In this document: positions 5,861-10,505 of the stretch, piece by piece
Position numbering within the stretch: the stretch's first letter is position 1
Layout of the letters: every line of letters starts with the position of its first letter
Source of the DNA: Myxococcales bacterium
Lineage (GTDB): Bacteria; Myxococcota_A; UBA9042; PHBI01; JAAZYN01
DNA length: 10,505 nt
Assembly (NCBI GenBank): GCA_014239625.1
Contig: JAAZYN010000075.1
Location: 1 to 10,505, forward strand
Direction of reading: 5' to 3'
Notes under the pieces: generated by a model
Databases searched by the model: none
Told to the model about the DNA's origin: nothing
What the model saw: only the letters and a program-made list of their open reading frames with translations
Translations under genes and position numbers: made by a program

Positions 5861-7966
5861 ATGAACGAACCCGACCTGGTGGCCGCCATAGCGACCCACG
5901 GCGAGGACTACACGCCGCGGACCCACCACCTTCATCCGGACGGATCGCCGATCTACACCAACCGGCTGATTCTGGAGAGCAGCCCGTATCTGCTGCAGCA
6001 CGCCCACAACCCGGTGGATTGGCGCCCGTGGGGCGACGCCGCCTTCGAACAAGCGGCCGCGCGGAATGTCCCGCTGTTCGTCAGCATCGGCTACAGCACC
6101 TGCCACTGGTGCCACGTGATGGAGCGCGAGAGCTTCGAGGACATCGAGGTCGCCGAGGTCATCAACCGGCGCTACGTGGCGGTGAAGATCGACCGCGAAG
6201 AGCGACCCGACGTGGACGCCGTGTTCATGGAGTTCATCCAGGCGACCACCGGGCGCGGCGGCTGGCCCATGAGCCTGTGGCTGGCGCCGGACCGGGTGCC
6301 CCTGTTCGGCGGGACCTACTTCCCGGCCCGCGACGGTGACCGCGGCGTAGGTGTGGGGTTCGTGACGCTGCTCGGTGTGATCGCCGACCGCTGGGAGGAG
6401 CCTCGCTTCAAGGCCCAGGGCCAGCGCATCATGGCGGCCCTCGCCGAGCGGGCGACGGACCGAGGTGCGCGGGACGGGCTGCCGTCGGGTGACGCCGTGG
6501 GCGCCGCGACCCAAAGCCTGTGGAGCAGCTTTGACCGCCAGTGGGGCGGTTTCGGAGAGGCTCCGAAGTTTCCGCGGCCCGCCGCCATGAACCTCTTGTT
6601 GGCGCGTTGGCACCGACACGGGGACTCGAACCTCCTGGAGGCGGTGGAGGTCACGCTGCGCAAGATGTTTCTGGGAGGCGTGTACGACCACGTCGGCGGC
6701 GGGTTCGCGCGCTACTCGACGGATCGTCGCTGGCTGGTCCCTCACTTCGAGAAGATGCTCTACGACAACGGCCAGCTGGTGACCACCTACGTCCGGGCCT
6801 GGCAGGCGACGGGAGACCCTCTGTATCGCCACGTCGCGTCCGACGTGTTGGACTATCTGGCGCGCGAGATGTCCGACCCCGCCGGTGGCTTCTATTCGGC
6901 GACCGACGCCGACAGCGAGGGCGTCGAGGGGAAGTTCTTCGTGTGGACCACCGACGAGCTGGTCGAGGCGCTCGGCCGCGCCGACGGCGATTGGGTCGCC
7001 GAGGTCTTCGGCGCGACGCCCCAGGGGAACTTCGAAGGCAGCACCATCTTGCATCTCGACGCGCCCCTGGAGGGCCCGGACCTCGAGCGATGGGAGCGGC
7101 TACGTCAGAGGCTCCGCCGGGCGCGCGCAGAGCGCGTCCCCCCGGGCCTGGACGACAAGGTGCTGACGTCTTGGAACGCGCTGGCCATCTCGGCCTTCGC
7201 CCGGGCCGGGTTCGCATTTCACCGGAGACACTACGTGGAGCGCGCGGTGCGCGCCGCCGAGTTCATCTTCGAGGAGATGGCCCGCCCGGACGGTCGCTTG
7301 CGGCGCTCATGGCGACGAGGCCAGCTGCGGCACGACGGTGTGCTGGAGGATCACGCGGCGATGCTGGTGGCCTGTCTCGATCTGCTCGAAGCGACCCAGG
7401 ACCCGCGCTGGCTGCGCCTGGCGAGAGGTCTGGCGGAGACCCTCGACACCTGGTTTGTGGCCGACAGCGGCGCCTTTCATCGGACGGCGACCGACGCCGA
7501 GGCGCTGCCGATGCGGCCCATCCCCGTCTATGACGGCGCCGAGCCGTCGGGCAACGCGTTGGCCGTCGAGGGGCTCCTCCGGCTGGGCCTGTGGGACCCC
7601 GCCGGTCCATGGAGCGGCAGGGCGCGGCGGGTCTTGGCGGGGGTCGCTGGCGCCGCCGAGGGAGCGCCGATGGCGATGCCTCAGCTGCTGCTGGGTCTCG
7701 ACTTCCTCCAGGCGGCGGCGGTCCAGGTGGTCCTCGTCGGCGACGTCCCAGAGGTCCTCGCCACCCTGCGCGCGACCTTCATCCCGCACGGGGTGATCGC
7801 CTTCGGCGAGGGTCTGCGACGCGTCGCTGCAGACCTCTTCGAGGGCCGCGACGCCGTCGGAGCCTATGTGTGCCGCGGGACCCAATGTTCGCTTCCGACC
7901 CGCGCTGGAGGTGAGCTCCGTCGACTCCTCGCCGCTACGCCTCCACCCGCGCGCCCCCCGGCGTGA
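5861..7966 (+). CDS. DUF255 thioredoxin-like / YyaL (SPATA20) family protein
   Basis: The 701-residue product has the usual length and full domain order of the YyaL/SPATA20 family. Near the N-terminus NRLILESSPYLLQHAHNPVDW (34-54) leads into the thioredoxin-like DUF255 domain with STCHWCHVMERESFED (79-94), whose C-x-x-C is Cys81-Cys84, then KIDREERPDVD and GRGGWPMS. The rest resembles an (alpha/alpha)6 barrel of the N-acylglucosamine 2-epimerase or glycosidase type: PKFPRP, GGVYDHVGGGFARYSTD, WLVPHFEKMLYDN, SATDADSEGVEGKFFVWT, DDKVLTSWNALAISAFARAG, PSGNA, and the C-terminal YVCRGTQCSLPT that ends many family members. All family landmarks seem present. The reaction is not established; a redox or sugar-related role has been suggested for the family. 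There is no signal peptide, so it is probably cytosolic. The open frame continues upstream to 5435, but homology begins only after the ATG at 5861. The gene stands alone, divergent from the VTC operon and convergent with the cysteine-rich gene. Confidence 0.93.
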   Translation: MNEPDLVAAIATHGEDYTPRTHHLHPDGSPIYTNRLILESSPYLLQHAHNPVDWRPWGDAAFEQAAARNVPLFVSIGYSTCHWCHVMERESFEDIEVAEVINRRYVAVKIDREERPDVDAVFMEFIQATTGRGGWPMSLWLAPDRVPLFGGTYFPARDGDRGVGVGFVTLLGVIADRWEEPRFKAQGQRIMAALAERATDRGARDGLPSGDAVGAATQSLWSSFDRQWGGFGEAPKFPRPAAMNLLLARWHRHGDSNLLEAVEVTLRKMFLGGVYDHVGGGFARYSTDRRWLVPHFEKMLYDNGQLVTTYVRAWQATGDPLYRHVASDVLDYLAREMSDPAGGFYSATDADSEGVEGKFFVWTTDELVEALGRADGDWVAEVFGATPQGNFEGSTILHLDAPLEGPDLERWERLRQRLRRARAERVPPGLDDKVLTSWNALAISAFARAGFAFHRRHYVERAVRAAEFIFEEMARPDGRLRRSWRRGQLRHDGVLEDHAAMLVACLDLLEATQDPRWLRLARGLAETLDTWFVADSGAFHRTATDAEALPMRPIPVYDGAEPSGNALAVEGLLRLGLWDPAGPWSGRARRVLAGVAGAAEGAPMAMPQLLLGLDFLQAAAVQVVLVGDVPEVLATLRATFIPHGVIAFGEGLRRVAADLFEGRDAVGAYVCRGTQCSLPTRAGGELRRLLAATPPPARPPA

Positions 7967-7997
7967 CCTCTGGGGGCCCTCGGTCAATGGCCCTGGA

Positions 7998-8016
7998 GGG
8001 ACGCCGGGTGCGTCTC
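7998..8016. terminator. hairpin between convergent genes
   Basis: GGGACGC (7998-8004) and GCGTCTC (8010-8016) pair over seven positions, one of them a G-U, around a 5-base loop, in the 68-base spacer between two converging genes. It is a candidate terminator for the YyaL-type transcript and less so for the opposite one, where the wobble becomes a mismatch. There is no T-tract on either side. Confidence 0.3.
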
Positions 8017-8034
8017 CGAGCGCTCCCCAGCGGC

Positions 8035-10505
8035 CTACTTACAGCCGCAGGCCGTCAGAGGCGGCAATGACAGAGGACCGAACGTGGTCCCGTGATTGTT
8101 CTTGGGAGAGGTGTCGAACAAGACGCCGGGTTCGTCGGTGTCGAACTTGTACAACCCCACGACGTTGCCGTCGCTCGGCGTGATCTCATAGCCGCAGGCC
8201 GGCTGGAAGCTCAGCCCAGGCGGGTAGCGGAGCCCGTTGGTGAATCGTATCTCGTCGAGATGGGTGAGCTGCACCGGGTTCTTCGGCACCCCGGTCGAGC
8301 CGTCGCAGCCGATATGAGTCGGCGGCTTGGTCGACCACGACGGCCCGCCAGCGAACGCCAACGACTTCACCTGAAGGGTGTACTCACCATTGATCCATAG
8401 CCACAGCTTGTCTTGGTATCGCTCGATCGTGATGTGCGTCCAGGCTCCGCCTTCGAGGTCTACGAGCGGGTGCGCCTCGAACTCTCCCTCCTGACCATCC
8501 TCACTCCACGTCAACGTCGCGCCGCCGCCCGTGATGTCGGGTTGACGCCACAACGCGAAGCCGAGCTTTCCACCGGTCTCGGGGTTGGTGGTCCTCTCGA
8601 TGATCACTTCCGCGGTGCCCGTCTCCTCCGGGTCGCGCAAGTACCACAGCTCGATGGTAAACCCGGCGTTGGGCGGTGTTGCCCAGAAGCTGGGGAGCTG
8701 GCCGCATTGGTCGCCGCCAAAGAAACGGCCCGAGAGGGAATTGTTGATCTCATAGGGCATGCACTGTTTGACGAGCTCGTCGCAGAAGGACCCTTGGCAA
8801 GCGGCGGCCCCGGTACAGGTCGCAGGCCCCAGGCAGCGGCCGCTGAAGCAACTTCCGGTATTCGGTGCGCAGAAGGCCTCTCCGCCGCAGTCCGCGCCGT
8901 CACTCAGCGTGACGGACACGCAACCGCTGTCCGGGTTGCAGGTGTCGACGGTGCATGACTCGTCATCCTGACACAGGCCGCTGTCTGGCGTGTTCACGCA
9001 CCCACCCAGGTCGGCGTCGCATGTATCGTCGGTGCACGCGATGTTGTCGTCACAGGTCAGGGGCGTCCCCTGACAGACCTGAGAGGCGCCCGACGAGCAA
9101 AGATCGTTGTTGGTGCACGGGTCACCATCGTCGCAACCCCAGCCTGGCTGCCAGGTGTAGGTGCAGCCTCCGAGCGCTTGGCTGCAGACGTCGTTGGTGC
9201 ACTCCTTGTCGTCATCGCAGACCACGTCGGTGCCCTGGCATCCCGCGCCGGCCACGCAGGTGTCGCCCGAGGAACACACGTCGCCGTCGTCACAATCACC
9301 GGGCACAAAGTCGAATTCGCAGCCGCCGTCCTGGCAGTAGTCGTTGGTGCACTGTTCGCCGTCGTTGCACCCGATGGCAGAGCCGGAGCAGGTGCCGTCA
9401 GCGCACTTGTCTTCGCTGGTGCAGCTGTCACCGTCATCGCACGCATTGTTGTCGTCGTTCACGAACGCGCAGTCACCTCCGACGCAGGTGTCGTCGGTGC
9501 ACTCCTTGTCGTCGTCGCAGGACAACGGCGTCCCGGCGCAATTTCCCGTAGCTCCGCAGGTGTCGCCCTGGGTACACGGGTCGCCGTCGTCGCAATCGAC
9601 GCCGGGGGTCGGCGGGTTGGAGCATTGCCCAGTGGATGAATCGCAGAGGTCGTCGGTGCAGCCATAGGGGTCGCTGCAGTTCTTGGGTGTCCCGCCGCAG
9701 TCGCCGGCGCCGTCGCAGGCGTCATTGAGCGTGCACGCGTCGCCGTCACTGCAGCTGTTGGTGGGATTGATGGTCGCGTCGCATTGACCGCTGCTGGGAT
9801 CGCAGAAGTCGTCGGTGCAGCTGTTGCCGTCATCGCATGCGATCTGTGTTCCGCCGCAGCTGCCATCGCTGGCGCACTTGTCGTCGGTGGTACAGGCTAG
9901 GTCGTCGTCGCAGTCTGCGCCGCTGTTGATCGGATTACTGCAGGTGCCGGCGTCGGTGTCACATACGTCCGTCGTACAGGGGTTGTTGTCGGCGCAGTCA
10001 GCGTTGGTCGTGCAGCCGCACGATGAGGTGTCGAAGATGCAGGAGCCCGTGGTCTGACTGCAGGAGTCTGTGGTGCACGCCACCTCATCGTCACACTGCT
10101 TGGGGTTGCCGCTGCACACGCTGGACGCGTTGCAGGTGTCGGCCTCGGTGCAGATGTCGCCGTCGTCACACGTCAGGCCCGTGTCGGCCGGGTTGCTGCA
10201 CGCGCCGGTGGCCGCGGTGCAGTTGTCTTGGGTGCAGAAGACCCCGTCGCTGCAGTCCTTGGGGGACCCGAGACAGGTCTGATTCGGGCCGCCGCAGGTG
10301 TCATCGACGGTGCACGCGTCTCCGTCGTCGCAGGTGTTGGTGGCGTTGAACGGGTGGATACAATCGCCGCTGGCGTCGCAGCTGTCGTCGGTGCAGGGGT
10401 CCTCGTCATCGCAGTCCGGCGCAATTCCGCTGCAGACGCCCTGGCTGCAGCTGTCGCCCTCGGTGCATGGATCGTCGTCGCTACACTCGGTGCCGACCAG
10501 GTCGG
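8035..10505 (-). CDS. secreted cysteine-rich CTDC-repeat protein with C-terminal LamG-like domain (5' end outside window)
   Basis: The minus-strand frame is open from the stop TAG (8037-8035) to the window edge, 823 codons, and the repeats run to the edge, so the N-terminus and any signal peptide are missing. The visible N-terminal two thirds is about 20 modules of 24-28 residues, consensus C-D-D-G-D-x-C-T-x-D-x-C...G-x-C, resembling the Dictyostelium repeat (Dicty_CTDC, PF00526). Each module has four cysteines, so a secreted, disulfide-rich, rod-like stalk is likely; the dense Asp suggests Ca2+ binding, unproven. After a spacer with further cysteines, residues encoded by about 8757-8050 form a concanavalin A-like jellyroll: FTIELWYLRDPEE, WTHITIERYQDKLWLWINGE, LDEIRFTNGLRYPPG, VVGLYKFDTDEPG, DTSPKNNHGT. 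These are typical of LamG-like/Laminin_G_3 domains that bind glycans or proteins. The protein ends TACGCK with no membrane anchor or sorting tail. It is probably a surface or extracellular adhesin. GTG at 10119 is not the start, since repeats continue upstream of it. Confidence 0.88.
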   Translation of the reverse strand, partial: DLVGTECSDDDPCTEGDSCSQGVCSGIAPDCDDEDPCTDDSCDASGDCIHPFNATNTCDDGDACTVDDTCGGPNQTCLGSPKDCSDGVFCTQDNCTAATGACSNPADTGLTCDDGDICTEADTCNASSVCSGNPKQCDDEVACTTDSCSQTTGSCIFDTSSCGCTTNADCADNNPCTTDVCDTDAGTCSNPINSGADCDDDLACTTDDKCASDGSCGGTQIACDDGNSCTDDFCDPSSGQCDATINPTNSCSDGDACTLNDACDGAGDCGGTPKNCSDPYGCTDDLCDSSTGQCSNPPTPGVDCDDGDPCTQGDTCGATGNCAGTPLSCDDDKECTDDTCVGGDCAFVNDDNNACDDGDSCTSEDKCADGTCSGSAIGCNDGEQCTNDYCQDGGCEFDFVPGDCDDGDVCSSGDTCVAGAGCQGTDVVCDDDKECTNDVCSQALGGCTYTWQPGWGCDDGDPCTNNDLCSSGASQVCQGTPLTCDDNIACTDDTCDADLGGCVNTPDSGLCQDDESCTVDTCNPDSGCVSVTLSDGADCGGEAFCAPNTGSCFSGRCLGPATCTGAAACQGSFCDELVKQCMPYEINNSLSGRFFGGDQCGQLPSFWATPPNAGFTIELWYLRDPEETGTAEVIIERTTNPETGGKLGFALWRQPDITGGGATLTWSEDGQEGEFEAHPLVDLEGGAWTHITIERYQDKLWLWINGEYTLQVKSLAFAGGPSWSTKPPTHIGCDGSTGVPKNPVQLTHLDEIRFTNGLRYPPGLSFQPACGYEITPSDGNVVGLYKFDTDEPGVLFDTSPKNNHGTTFGPLSLPPLTACGCK
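8890..10505 (-). repeat. array of about 20 alternating cysteine-rich modules (protein level)
   Basis: Twenty modules averaging about 81 bases each are seen within the coding frame. They alternate between type A (CT-x-x-D-x-C, five residues between cysteines, often ending G-T-P or G-S) and type B (CT-x-D-x-C, four residues between cysteines, often with an N-P or proline-containing linker). The A-B pair is a roughly 53-residue, 159-base unit. DNA identity between modules is only partial, so the array is old or has drifted at synonymous sites. The array continues beyond the right edge. Confidence 0.85.

Noticed and set aside
5684..7054. 456-codon minus-strand frame opposite the YyaL-type gene
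   Set aside because: His/Gly/Val-rich translation without recognisable motifs, antisense to a well-conserved gene; a typical shadow of GC3-biased coding.
10117..10119. GTG at 10119 as the start of the cysteine-rich protein
   Set aside because: The same frame upstream encodes five further modules of the same repeat to the window edge without a stop, so this codon is an internal valine.
8890..10505. Regularly spaced repeats as a CRISPR array or DNA satellite
   Set aside because: The repeat is in the protein sequence: DNA copies differ throughout, there are no constant direct repeats with unique spacers, and the frame stays open across all units.

Overview
This is a GC-rich window with strongly G/C-biased third codon positions. 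The Dictyostelium-type cysteine-rich repeat protein with a LamG-like C-terminus is the kind of giant secreted protein common in Myxococcota and related former delta-proteobacteria. That assignment is inferred from gene style; there is no rRNA or other marker here. No RNA genes, mobile elements or CRISPR arrays were seen.

Layout. (1) 1-202, minus: the first 67 codons of a glutathione S-transferase-like protein cut by the window edge. (2) 415 to about 5400, minus: four genes in one direction, in transcription order a VTC-type polyphosphate polymerase domain protein, a DUF4956 membrane protein, a HlyD-type adaptor fused to a C-terminal phytase/DUF3616-like beta-propeller, and a TolC-like outer membrane factor with a possible lipoprotein signal. 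The first two genes are one base apart, the last two overlap by 31 bases, and a 171-base gap separates the pairs. A sigma70-like promoter lies upstream at 5727-5755, ahead of a roughly 300-base leader that can form several GC-rich hairpins. (3) 5861-7966, plus: a complete YyaL/SPATA20-type protein (DUF255 thioredoxin-like domain plus alpha/alpha-barrel), divergent from the operon. (4) 8035-10505, minus and open at the right edge: a secreted cysteine-rich protein with about 20 short CT-D-C modules followed by a LamG-like jellyroll domain, convergent with the YyaL-type gene.

The most interesting part is the four-gene block. The VTC plus DUF4956 pair is a recurrent bacterial combination of unknown function. 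Here it sits with a periplasmic adaptor and an outer membrane channel, but with no ABC, RND or MFS permease in the window. One reading is a tripartite envelope machine in which DUF4956 is the inner membrane part and polyphosphate, or another phosphate-containing product, is made at the membrane and moved outward or sensed; the phytase-like propeller on the adaptor would fit a phosphate-related role. This is a hypothesis from gene order and domains. A second point is that the VTC reading frame encodes its conserved N-terminal motif upstream of any ATG, GTG or TTG, so its true start is unresolved. A third is that the cysteine-rich protein alternates two module types with different cysteine spacing, with a clear register break.
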